NCBI RefSeq assembly: GCF_051106095.1
Contig: NC_135784.1
Span: 148,463,428 to 148,527,427 of the forward strand
Length of the DNA stretch: 64,000 nt
From: Pogona vitticeps
Lineage: Eukaryota; Chordata; Lepidosauria; Squamata; Agamidae
Reading direction: 5' to 3'
Made by a program: the position numbers and the translations under genes. The notes under the pieces are model-generated. The model had not been told where the DNA came from, searched no databases, and was given only the letters and a program-made list of their open reading frames with translations. Of the stretch, positions 34,001 through 40,590 are shown one piece after another. The number at the start of each line of letters is the position of its first letter. Position 1 is the stretch's first letter.

Positions 34001-37000
34001 TGCTCAGTGTTTTAGGTTTCTGGTTGCAGAGCCAGAGGTTTGATTGAGTTTGATTCCCCCACTGTGTCTCCCTGTCAGGGGACGGGCTCCGTGATCCATA
34101 GGCTCTCTTCCAGCTCTGCCGTTCTGAGGATGATGATAAGCATTGCCCATCCAGTCTTCCAGGTGCCACTGTCATCCTGAGTGCTGATTCGGTATATATC
34201 CATGATTTTACCTTCATGCATTGTATTGGCAAACCAGTGGATCAAAAAGTACCCAAGGCCTTCCTCTCCACCAAGCCAGTTTATCCATTACTTCTCTTCA
34301 AATGAACTATGCACACACACAATGGGTAGGGTAAATACTAACTTTAATTTTTTTTCCCCTGATTCCTGTACAATTAGTTTGCTTGATGTGGGAAGGACAG
34401 AAGACGACAAAGAAAATGATCTCCAGCCTTCAGTTCCTCAGACGTATGCGGCAACGGTAGCCAGACAGAGTACAGTGCCTTTGCCCCCTATGATGCCAGG
34501 TAAGTGCCAGAACTGGCGTACCTTGAGTACCAAGCTGGTTTAGGTGTCAGACATTTTTCATAGCGAAGTACCTCCATGCACTGGAGCCTCTCAGCCTTGA
34601 TATTCTGATGAAGACATGCACACTTTTAAAGTGTGGGGTCTTTTGTGCTATCCAGCAGCTGGTGGGGGTAGCATTTGGGACAGACAGAGAAAGAAGGGTG
34701 GGGAGGGATTCCAGCCAGAAAAGAAAAATCACATCCTGTCCTGATACCAGAGTCAGCTCCATTGGATTAATATTAAAGAAGCAAAGGCATATGTTTGCTA
34801 ATGTTAGAATGTCAAGGAACTCATAGAAAAAAGAATGTATGAAAGTATTATATTGAGACCCCCAGCCACTCCCATGCATTCTGGGGGAAATTCCTCCCTC
34901 TCTTTCCAAGTTTACATGCACAACTAGAATAGGAGAAATCATAACTTCCTGGAGGCCATACCTATACCTCTCTTTCCTCAATATTGAGTTCTCTCAGGAG
35001 TCTTCTCTTCCCTCTGTCTTAGCTATCAAGCCTTTACTCTCCTCTTTCGGGTTCTCTTTCTTGCTTTCTGTTTCTGTTGCCTCTGTCACTTCTTCCTCAA
35101 GGGTGTCTTTCCCCGCTCCTTCCAGAAGGTTTTTGTTGTCTCCCTTGGTTGCCTTTTTTCCTGTCTTTTCTTCCTCCTTATTCCCTCTCCTTCCCTCGGG
35201 TAAAGCCTTTATATCCAGGAACTGCCAGGAGTAGGCTATTTCACATCAAGTCCTTGAGGCTCCTCTCCCCACTCCAGACTGCCGTGATGACGCTGCCTTG
35301 CATCTGTGAACCTGTGTTGGGGCTAGAGACCACTGCAGTCTGTAAACCTTCCACATCCTTATATTTAGGTAGTGCACTCTCGGGGGATCTCGCTGTAGGT
35401 GTTTTGGGTCTCTGGTCTGGGAGCGAAGGTACCCCAACAGGGGCTGCCTTGACTCTGTATCCTTCACACACATTAAAACAAAACACACCACATTCAAAAT
35501 GACTGGAAGCAGCTCCACCCCCCTCTGGTGACCCTTCCTGAGATATAGATGCCAGCTCTGATAGACAATGAAGGGACAAGGCCAAGCCACAGGGGTCATA
35601 TGAGAGAGAATCATCAAGATGGATTGTGGTCTCCAGAAGCCCCACAGCAAAAGCACCAAGTTTGGTGCCTTAAAAACCTCAGCTTCCAGAAACCAAAGTT
35701 CTTAATTTGTTTGTTTACTTTGTCTTTTTAAGAACAGAGAGCGCAGCACTCTGAAAGCAACCACAGAATATTGCTAAAACATCATGTTTCGTTCCATTAC
35801 ATTTAAAATATAAAGCAAATCTATCGAGGGAGAATAGGTTGTCAGTTCCCTGGTGTATTGCCAAGACATGGAATGTCAACTTTATGTGGTAGACACCAGA
35901 GGGAAGAAAATTACTCACATAATAAACAAACTTGTGGGTATTCTGCATGTCTGCAAGTTCATTGCAAAAAAGCATACAAGCTTAAGAGTTTGATGACACA
36001 TGATGTGCAGAGCCATGTTGTAGAACACTAATACCATATTTTCCCTTCTAAGGAAAGGGATCACAATTAAAAAATAAACATGACAAGAAACAACCTGTTA
36101 TCTACCCCTCCCTGCTTGTGGGGGGGGGGATAGTCCATGAGCAGGCAAGGAAGTCCCACCCTCCCAGACTACCCCATTGTTTGTACAGAAATCTCCCCTG
36201 ATTTTGCTGCTGTCCTAGAGTTACTGGCAGAAAGGGGGCATACTGAGGCAGGTAGGGTGACACTTTGGATCTGCTGGATCGCAAGCCATCCTGCTTCTCC
36301 CAAAATGAAGGGAAAGTGTCCCAGCCTAGAGCTGTCCTGTCAGTACCCTAACATCTAGCTGGTTTTGGACATTGTTCTATTTTAGTGCTTCTAGTTCCTC
36401 AGTCTTTGGACTGCTCTGTTCAATGGCCTGCATGACCTACTTAATCTTTCCCCAAGCTGCCTGTTGTTATAGGCCCCCTGCAGTCTTGATCCTTTACCCT
36501 CGGTCCATCCGGTGTGTTTCAAAGCAGTGCTGTCCCCTATTCATGATGGGAGGGAGGGCCTTATCACAAGGTTTTAGCTTTTCCTTAAACAGTTCCTGTG
36601 AGAGTCTGTGAAAGCTAGCATGCCTGAGGTGTTACAAATGAACTCCACTGCCAACCTGTCCTGAAATGGCAGGAGATCATATTCTTCACATTGACCTACA
36701 TCTTGGAGAAGACGTGGAAGCAGCTTATCCTATAATTTTGAGGTTGCTCAACAGTTGCCGCACATGCCTCATGAGTAAAACAAATCTTCCCTTTGGATAT
36801 GACAAAATTTAATTAGTGGTAAAAACTCCCAACACTTTGAAGCTGTAGAGTACTTTGAAGATTATAACCCTTCTCCAAATGCCAGCTGTTGTTATTACAC
36901 TCCTCATGCAAGCCTTGCCTTGCCTTACCTTGTAGCAAAAGATACTGGCTTGTGAATTCCGGCATATCTCCCATCTTCCTCAATCACTGTCATTTTGTTT

Positions 37001-38264
37001 TCTTCTCACATTTCCTTGTCTTGGGTTTTGTTCTCAGTTTATTTCTATCAGTTTTTTAATAAACGCCTGCTCTGGAACTTGCTGAGCATTGACAGCCATT
37101 TCCAACATCAAATTACTGTTTGAATGGAAAGGTCAAATTATTTGAAAACTGCCGCTGTGTCTCAGATTTGTGCCCTCCCTCCTTCCTCTCCTCACATATA
37201 TTCCCCCTCCATATGCATTTTCTGGTGATCTGTGACATATAAATCCAGCACTCTGTGAATGTCCTGTTTGGGAGTGACTTGCCCAAGCCAGCAAGTAAGA
37301 GAGAGAATTGGAGTCTGGACTAGGTGTGGAGAGAAGGAGGAAGGTGCCATTTTTAAAAACCTTTATCTGGGAGCCAAGCCATAGTGTAAGATGAAAGATC
37401 TGAGCCTATTGACATTTGCCGTTGGTGGCTCGTTTAGTGTCTGTGTATGGTGTTTCCTCATGAGTATTTCTAGGCCAAAATAAAAGGCTGAAGTCGTGAG
37501 GTGCATTTTCGCGGCTATCTCTGGATTAATAGGACTTAATGAAAAGATCCCAAACAATTAGTGCCTAGCACTAATTGGGCGGTACAAATGTTTATGAAAT
37601 AAATAAACCGTTGGAATGTTGCATCCTGCCTTTTGATAGCTGAGCCAGCACTTTTGTAAGGATGGGCACCTGAACGTCAGACAGACCTGTAACCTCCAGG
37701 GGTTATGCTTGATGGGCATCTCATGCTATTTATATTACTAGCTGCCTCTTTGTATCCGTTCATTAAACCTGAATTCCTTCAGTGCTAACAAGTAAAGATG
37801 TGGTTCTGACCTTCTTTATCAAAACCCCTGCATGCCCTTGGATAAGTGCTTGTTAGGGGCCCTGCGTGACTCAATCGCCACATCTCTTGTTACAGAAAGC
37901 CCAAAGCTCCTGGAGTGAAAGCTGCTAGCTTCTGATTTTAAGTCAGCTAATGTTCTGAGAACATGACTTAATGTTTTTAGCATTGGTGTGCTTTGCTCTT
38001 CCTTTTAATTGTCCTTTTTGGTCCAGGACTGGATACAGGGTGAAAACGTGCTATGCAAAGTGGCAGTCATCCAACAGTGATCTTGTCTGCTCAGCTCCTT
38101 CCCTGTATTTGTTTATAGTATTTTCGCCTGTTTTATTTGCAGGTTACTCAGAAGATGGAGGAGCCCTTCGGGGAGAGATTATACCGGAGCATGAATTTGC
38201 CACTGGGCCCGTGTGTCTGGATGACGAAAATGAATTTCCACCTGTGAGCATTAGGAGTACTTAA
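12946..38264 (+). CDS. WIPI1: WIPI1, WD-repeat phosphoinositide-interacting protein 1 (nine 3' coding exons)
   Basis: WIPI1 is a PROPPIN: a seven-bladed beta-propeller that binds PI3P and PI(3,5)P2 on forming autophagosomes and endosomes and acts early in autophagy. Nine exons joined at GT-AG sites give 984 coding bases (327 codons plus stop), all in phase. They cover human residues about 112 to the end; residues 1-111 are not in the window. The FRRG lipid-binding motif is at 26426-26496, with both arginines kept. The long membrane-inserting loop region is in the 28289-28453 exon. The visible protein is almost the same length as the human equivalent and close in sequence (my recollection of human WIPI1). 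The last residues differ (see 38143-38264). Introns are repeat-rich. The downstream neighbour ARSG converges on it. The identification over the close paralogue WIPI2 rests on [10 protein letters not shown], the [15 protein letters not shown] block and [19 protein letters not shown]. Confidence 0.96.
13092..14150 (+). repeat. Direct duplication of 113 bp within a WIPI1 intron
   Basis: 13092-13204 and 14038-14150 align end to end without gaps and differ at five positions by my count (about 96% identical). The first copy begins 50 bases after the exon. The second is preceded by a gttacaaacctag motif occurring twice (13997-14040). Confidence 0.9.
14151..16587. other. WIPI1 intron, nothing recognised
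   Basis: No gene, exon-like block or repeat family could be named. Open frames here are short and without family resemblance. Confidence 0.5.
16588..16712. mobile_element. Short palindromic DNA-transposon-like repeat (hAT-like)
   Basis: Same family as 11282-11463: ttccagatgttgttgtactg and gcaactcccaa on the left, with a degraded facing half around gaggaatgatggga. It is decayed and non-coding. Confidence 0.5.
17030..17345. mobile_element. Large inverted repeat, possibly Penelope-like terminal repeats
   Basis: The left arm (about 17030-17185) holds ttgttgtaggttttttgggc and gtttcgccagtctctgtggc. The right arm (about 17200-17345) is its reverse complement, with ggcgaaacattaggaag and cccaaaaaacctacaacaac. 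The arms are about 140 bases with roughly 15-25 bases between them. The sequence is a repeat common in amniotes. I lean to inverted terminal repeats of a Penelope-like element but cannot exclude a foldback DNA transposon. Confidence 0.6.
17391..17500. mobile_element. hAT-like short repeat fragment
   Basis: Opens with accaggggtagggaagttaa, followed by ctggacttcagctcccaac. This is the left half of a common squamate hAT-type non-autonomous repeat. The facing half was not found. The rest to 18252 shows nothing recognisable. Confidence 0.45.
18253..19831. mobile_element. Pogo/Tigger-like non-autonomous element split by a LINE
   Basis: The left end cagtggtgcctcgcttaacg and right end tatgcgaggcatcactg are flanked by TA. 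A LINE (about 18582-19735) is inserted inside. Without it the element would be about 425 bases, the same size as 25246-25670 and 49081-49496, which share its internal aaaatggccg and accgatcttcgc blocks. Confidence 0.85.
18582..19735 (-). mobile_element. 5'-truncated L2/Rex1-like LINE with uninterrupted RT frame
   Basis: Read on the - strand, one frame is open from about 19730 to 18771. It gives [35 protein letters not shown] and FADDTTLVG, then the typical tail [18 protein letters not shown] and [10 protein letters not shown]. The 3' UTR has atttcgttgcaccc and ends in tandem TTATGTC units (18584-18603), a template-slippage tail. The endonuclease and the RT start are missing through 5' truncation. 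Clade choice between L2 and Rex1 is uncertain. It must be younger than the DNA transposon it sits in. Confidence 0.82.
19832..20682. other. WIPI1 intron, nothing recognised
   Basis: Unique sequence between two pogo-like elements. No exon or repeat was named. Confidence 0.5.
20683..21096. mobile_element. Pogo/Tigger-like non-autonomous element
   Basis: TIRs cagtgatgcctcgcttgatg and aatcgttaagcggggcaccactg, flanked by TA. Closest in body to 6152-6549 (agatcctccatagggc, ggagccattttgc). Non-coding and moderately diverged. Confidence 0.82.
21097..23419. other. WIPI1 intron; faint repeat fragments only
   Basis: A hAT-like fragment lies at about 21497-21560 (gaggggtgggtgaatgtgtg, gttgaactgcaattc). 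At about 22614-22735 one frame gives [17 protein letters not shown], reminiscent of a LINE zinc knuckle. At 22770-22870 there is an interspersed repeat of unknown family (gatacctttattagaccaca). The remainder is unassigned. Confidence 0.4.
23420..23517 (+). CDS. WIPI1: WIPI1 coding exon, human residues about 144-176
   Basis: The acceptor ccctttctag; the exon's first two bases complete a Gly codon. It reads [18 protein letters not shown], then [15 protein letters not shown], and ends at a codon boundary before gtaggtac. It is 98 bases. Nearly identical to human apart from the SVTVGE segment. Confidence 0.96.
23622..23822. mobile_element. Small pogo/Tigger-like element with different TIR
   Basis: TIRs cagacactcctcacttaac and gttaagtgaggagtgcctg are flanked by TA. 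About 200 bases, non-coding. The TIR resembles the others in layout (cagNNNNNcctc.cttaac) but belongs to another subfamily. It lies 105 bases after a WIPI1 exon. Confidence 0.75.
24674..24766 (+). CDS. WIPI1: WIPI1 coding exon, human residues about 177-207
   Basis: 31 whole codons: [19 protein letters not shown], then [12 protein letters not shown], between acceptor ctactaacag and donor gtgagtgg. It corresponds to human KTVCTIAAHEGTLAAITFN and holds the WD-repeat-like SAHDG...LAFN...G.LASAS blade core. Confidence 0.95.
25246..25670. mobile_element. Pogo/Tigger-like non-autonomous element, well preserved
   Basis: TIRs cagtggtgcctcgcatagcg and gctcgttaagcgaggcaccactg, flanked by TA (ttttA before, TAtcta after). 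Internal short palindromes such as attcgctaagcgaatcgcttcg suggest a folded interior. Non-coding. Confidence 0.85.
25671..26425. other. WIPI1 intron, nothing recognised
   Basis: Unique sequence leading to the next acceptor. No feature named. Confidence 0.5.
26426..26496 (+). CDS. WIPI1: WIPI1 coding exon with the FRRG lipid-binding motif
   Basis: The acceptor tttctttcag; the exon reads [18 protein letters not shown], then RRGMK, and ends two bases into an Arg codon before gtcaat. The FRRG motif corresponds to human F225-G228. In PROPPINs its two arginines line the two phosphoinositide-binding pockets. The donor gtcaat is weaker than usual at positions +3 to +5. Size 71 bases. Confidence 0.96.
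27259..27366 (+). CDS. WIPI1: WIPI1 coding exon, human residues about 231-267
   Basis: Acceptor gattttag, donor gtgggta. It reads (R)[20 protein letters not shown], then [15 protein letters not shown]. Size 108 bases, phase 2 in and phase 2 out. Matches human [20 protein letters not shown] closely; this is the next propeller blade. Confidence 0.96.
28289..28453 (+). CDS. WIPI1: WIPI1 coding exon, human residues about 267-321
   Basis: Acceptor ctttcttctag, donor gtacgt. It reads (S)[37 protein letters not shown], then [17 protein letters not shown]. Size 165 bases, phase 2 in and out. It spans the long hydrophobic loop (blade 6) that PROPPINs push into membranes. Confidence 0.96.
28548..28612. 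mobile_element. hAT-like short repeat fragment
   Basis: ggagttgtcatccaaaacatctggaggtgctgggtttatgcccctgg is one half of the palindromic repeat seen at 62370-62508. Confidence 0.4.
28815..29303 (+). mobile_element. tRNA-derived squamate SINE, split by a hAT element
   Basis: The head tggatagctcagtgttcagg with ttcaattccccagctgtg is followed, after an insertion (28927-29245), by agggtcccttccagctgtgc and a GATGAT tail. This is a squamate Sauria-type SINE. Confidence 0.8.
28927..29245. mobile_element. hAT-like non-autonomous DNA transposon
   Basis: Ends cagtggcggtgaacctttt and aggttcgccatcgctg are inverted repeats. The flanking 8-mers gactataa and gtctatag match at six of eight positions, as expected of an aged 8-bp hAT target duplication. 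Non-coding. It sits inside a SINE. Confidence 0.75.
29304..29865. other. WIPI1 intron; GT/GAGT microsatellite
   Basis: Mostly unique. A tgtgtgtgtgtgagtgagtgag tract lies near 29637-29690. It ends in a motif, aaagataggc (29834-29843), repeated exactly at 32221-32230. Confidence 0.5.
29866..29946 (+). mobile_element. SINE head (tRNA-like) joined to a LINE
   Basis: ggcaatagttcaatagtac, agcatatgtgttacatcc, agaaggttgcaggattgat and cacctacatctcaattaaaa follow the common squamate tRNA-type SINE order (tagctcagtggtagagca, tgcatgcagaaggtcccagg, ttcaatcc, catctcca). It stops at the LINE start, and no matching SINE tail is evident on the far side of the LINE. Confidence 0.55.
29947..32220 (+). mobile_element. 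CR1/L2-type LINE with an uninterrupted 720-codon frame, 5'-truncated
   Basis: The frame runs from 29892 (LINE-like protein from Met at 29943) to a stop at 32052-32054. It gives the linker ([18 protein letters not shown]), RT motifs ([80 protein letters not shown]) and the C-terminal thumb ([32 protein letters not shown]). The endonuclease is missing through 5' truncation. The catalytic box is FADD at 31209-31220 and the GVRCHQY stretch seen in the copy at about 9000 is absent, so about seven codons are lost in frame. The 3' UTR ends with cgcccagaagccactggcaa and an AAAT-repeat tail. It lies sense to WIPI1 in an intron. It looks young. Confidence 0.9.
32325..32503. mobile_element. Foldback repeat next to a WIPI1 exon
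   Basis: The arms 32325-32391 and 32432-32503 are reverse complements (about 85% by eye), with a spacer of about 40 bases. They share gccaaaggcataa(g/c)(c/t)tttgga and gaatt(g)cctcaa. Both strands therefore encode the same MRQFTSK(A/S)YAFG peptide by symmetry. No transposase and no known family. The right arm ends 61 bases before the next exon. Confidence 0.75.
32566..32673 (+). CDS. WIPI1: WIPI1 coding exon, human residues about 322-357
   Basis: Acceptor ttttttcatag, donor gtagttag. It reads (T)[19 protein letters not shown], then [16 protein letters not shown]. Size 108 bases, phase 2 in and out. It is the last propeller blade; human has [20 protein letters not shown]. Confidence 0.96.
32674..33990. 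other. WIPI1 intron, nothing recognised
   Basis: Unique sequence. A - strand 166-codon open frame (32840-33340) has no family resemblance and is taken as chance. Confidence 0.5.
33991..34141 (+). mobile_element. tRNA-derived squamate SINE
   Basis: aggattgctcagtgttttagg and ttgattcccccactgtgtct are followed by ggctctcttccagctctgcc and a GATGAT tail. Same family as 28815-29303. Confidence 0.75.
34378..34499 (+). CDS. WIPI1: WIPI1 coding exon, disordered tail region
   Basis: Acceptor tgtacaattag, donor gtaagtg. It reads (S)[32 protein letters not shown], then VPLPPMMP and one base of a Gly codon. Size 122 bases. It matches human LLGSGTTEENKENDLRPS and PQSYAATVARPS, beyond the propeller. Confidence 0.95.
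34500..38142. other. WIPI1 intron; polypyrimidine tract and a solo LINE end
   Basis: 34982-35200 on the + strand is strongly C/T-rich. 35246-35659 (-) has overlapping open frames of 134 and 137 codons with no family resemblance. 37574-37612 (gggcggtacaaatgtttatg, then AATAAATAAA) is a LINE 3' terminus just after the palindrome aattagtgcctagcactaatt. Nothing else was recognised. Confidence 0.45.
37574..37612 (+). mobile_element. Solo LINE 3' terminus (CR1/L2 group)
   Basis: gggcggtacaaatg...aataaataaa is the last few dozen bases of a squamate LINE. Cut to almost nothing, so family assignment is tentative. Confidence 0.5.
38143..38264 (+). CDS. WIPI1: WIPI1 last recognised coding exon and likely stop
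   Basis: The acceptor tttatttgcag; first bases complete Gly. It reads [18 protein letters not shown], then [15 protein letters not shown]. It then either runs on as VSIRST to a TAA at 38262-38264, or splices at the gtgagc donor at 38244. Human WIPI1, as I recall it, ends NEFPPIILCRGNQKGKTKQS from a further exon, while WIPI2 ends EHPPMILRTD, much like the read-through form. No exon coding the human tail was found downstream, so read-through is preferred. Confidence 0.88.
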
Positions 38265-40590
38265 GCCTGTGTTCTGGGCCTCCTGCTCCTTCCAGAAGAG
38301 CTGCTCTTTTCTCTTCTTCTGCAGGCCAAGTCAGGCTATTATACTCATGGAAATGGGCAGATAGCTCTCGCTGTGATGGGAGATTGGCTTGAGGAGCAAG
38401 GCACATGCAGACCTAATTTAAATATGTATATGTAGTCTTAAATGCTCCCAGCCGGTTCATTGGCTTCCACACAAACCCTCTCGAGAGAAGGGCGTGTTCA
38501 AGGTGTGAAACAGTATTTCTGTTTGCAGAGTTTTCACCTCTGAGATAAGGCAAATACTCTGTACATTGGTAAGAGGAGCTTATTAAGGCAACCCTGCAAG
38601 TTGTGGGGCCCTGGTTATATTTGGATTAAATGAACCAAACTAGAAGAGGCGGTGCTGACACGTTTCAGCCCCTTCCCACTTGTCCCGGACAGGCTGGTGG
38701 TGCGTTAGGGTGGGGTCAGTGAAGGTGAACAGGGCAAATTCCGTGAGAGGAACTGGGAAGCTGCAGTGAGCAAACCTTGGCAATGCAATGCTAGGGCACC
38801 CGCTCAGAGTAGAGGCACCCACTCTGCTGTTGCTGGGCTTTTGGGGGAGGTCCAGCCAAGCTGTGTGAGAGAAGCAGCCCCAGAATATGTATACCCCACC
38901 TCTGCTCATCTCCAGTATTGAGCCCGCTGACCAGCCATGTCTTTTGTTTTAAAAGAGAAGCTATCTTGATTTATGCTGGAAATCTTCGTTTTTATGTTGG
39001 ACAGTGTTTTCTCTGTCTCTGATGGATGGAGTGTCTCTTAATTCAGTCTGTCTGTTTTCTAAGAAGTGGCACAGAATTCCTTTTATGTCACTCGAGTGTT
39101 TCCAGTGGACACCAAGTTGGCATAACTAGTTATTTATATTAGCTATGGCAACACAGAAAAGTGTAAGGAAGTTGACTGGGACAAATGGCAATAAGGAGAG
39201 GGCTCATGTGGGAATGGCCAGAGCTTGGAAAGTTACTCTTAAATTAGTTTCTTCCATTACTCATAATCATGTTCTGTGAATAATTTGTTCACGTCGCTCG
39301 CTTATTACCATGTCAGAAAGGCAACGCTTTGTGTTACTCTGGCTGCTCCACTACTTCATTCTCTTTTTTGGTGGAGTGATTTTAGATTGACAAGAGAATG
39401 GCATAAAACAAGAAAAACTTGCATCAACATGCCCTTAAAAACAAAAATTAACTGTTAAAAGTAACTAGAAATGTTGCTTATTGCACCAGTGAAACAGTTC
39501 TTTCCCACTCACTGGGTGAAATGCAGTAGTAAGTTGCAATTAGTGTAGGCCCATTGAATTAGTGGGGATTTGATGAATTAGACCCTCTGTATGTTCCATC
39601 GATTCAACGGGCCTTCTCTGATAGTAGCTCTCTACTGGATCTGAGCCATTAAGTCATGTTTGAAAACAAACATGTTTGCATCCTGGTTAGATAAAGAAGG
39701 TAGCTGATTATGTTACTTCTAACACATTATTTCCAAGCTCTGGGACAATCCAGCTAGAGTTGAAAGCTGGATCAGGGACATGAAAGTGATCTGATTCCTT
39801 CTGAATCATTCCATCCCTATTGAATGGTTTTGCATTACTGGAGTGCCTCAGACACAGCCATGGGGACGTTCCTCTCACGCTCTTGCGGGGAAAGGTGGAT
39901 TGGCCATCCACCTGACTCACCACTTGGCCCCTGTTGCTTCAGCTGCTTGCCACTCTGTTGCCCTTTCCCCTGCCTCTTTTTATTTCTGTCAAGACATATA
40001 GTGGGTGTAGGTTTTTATCGCTAATTGCTTCTGAGAAGAAGCCAGCGTTGAGCCCGAAGCTACGGTCCCTTGCTGGGTAGGTCAGAGCAGAATTCCTAGT
40101 ATTCTGCTCCGCAAAGGCACTATGGTTTTCTCCAACTAATAACCCATGCCTCTCATATGTACATGGGTGGGAACATGGAATTAGGCAGTGTTCAGAAAAG
40201 AAACAGATGGGTGGGAAGACGGATACTATATATAAAAGTATGACGGGTTGGTGGTTTTGCTATTTTGCCTTCCAGGCTGTATCGTGACATTTACTGTGCG
40301 TGTGCAGATGATTACCGAGCTTCTTGGGTTCACTGATATCTGCTCAGACATGCTGGGCAACCTCTCTGAGCGGGTGGTGGCGGGAAACTCCTGCACTTAG
40401 TGCTTGTGTTTCATTTTCCCCTTGGCTGCCTTAATAAATAAGGGTGGCTTATAGGATTGCTTAGGATTTGTAGAATTTTAGTTACTTGCCTAATTGACCT
40501 TCTTACCTTACTTCGCCATTTATTTATTTTGGTGATAGTACTTTATGCATTCTTCTTCATAGTGTCTGGCAATAAAGCACTTTATTCATA
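38265..40590 (+). other. WIPI1: Probable WIPI1 3' UTR
   Basis: No coding was recognised after the stop. Candidate poly(A) signals AATAAA lie at 40433-40438 and 40571-40576; the second is followed by a GT-rich stretch (gagctctgtggggatgatatg) and is the more likely end. The extent is inferred. Confidence 0.45.
40571..40576 (+). terminator. Candidate WIPI1 poly(A) signal
   Basis: AATAAA in ctggcaataaagcacttta, about 2.3 kb after the stop, with T/GT-rich sequence downstream. An upstream alternative is at 40433. Confidence 0.45.

Noticed and set aside
35077-35659. Overlapping open frames of 134-141 codons on both strands
   Set aside because: Several frames are open at once in skewed-composition sequence, there is no family resemblance, and they lie within a WIPI1 intron.
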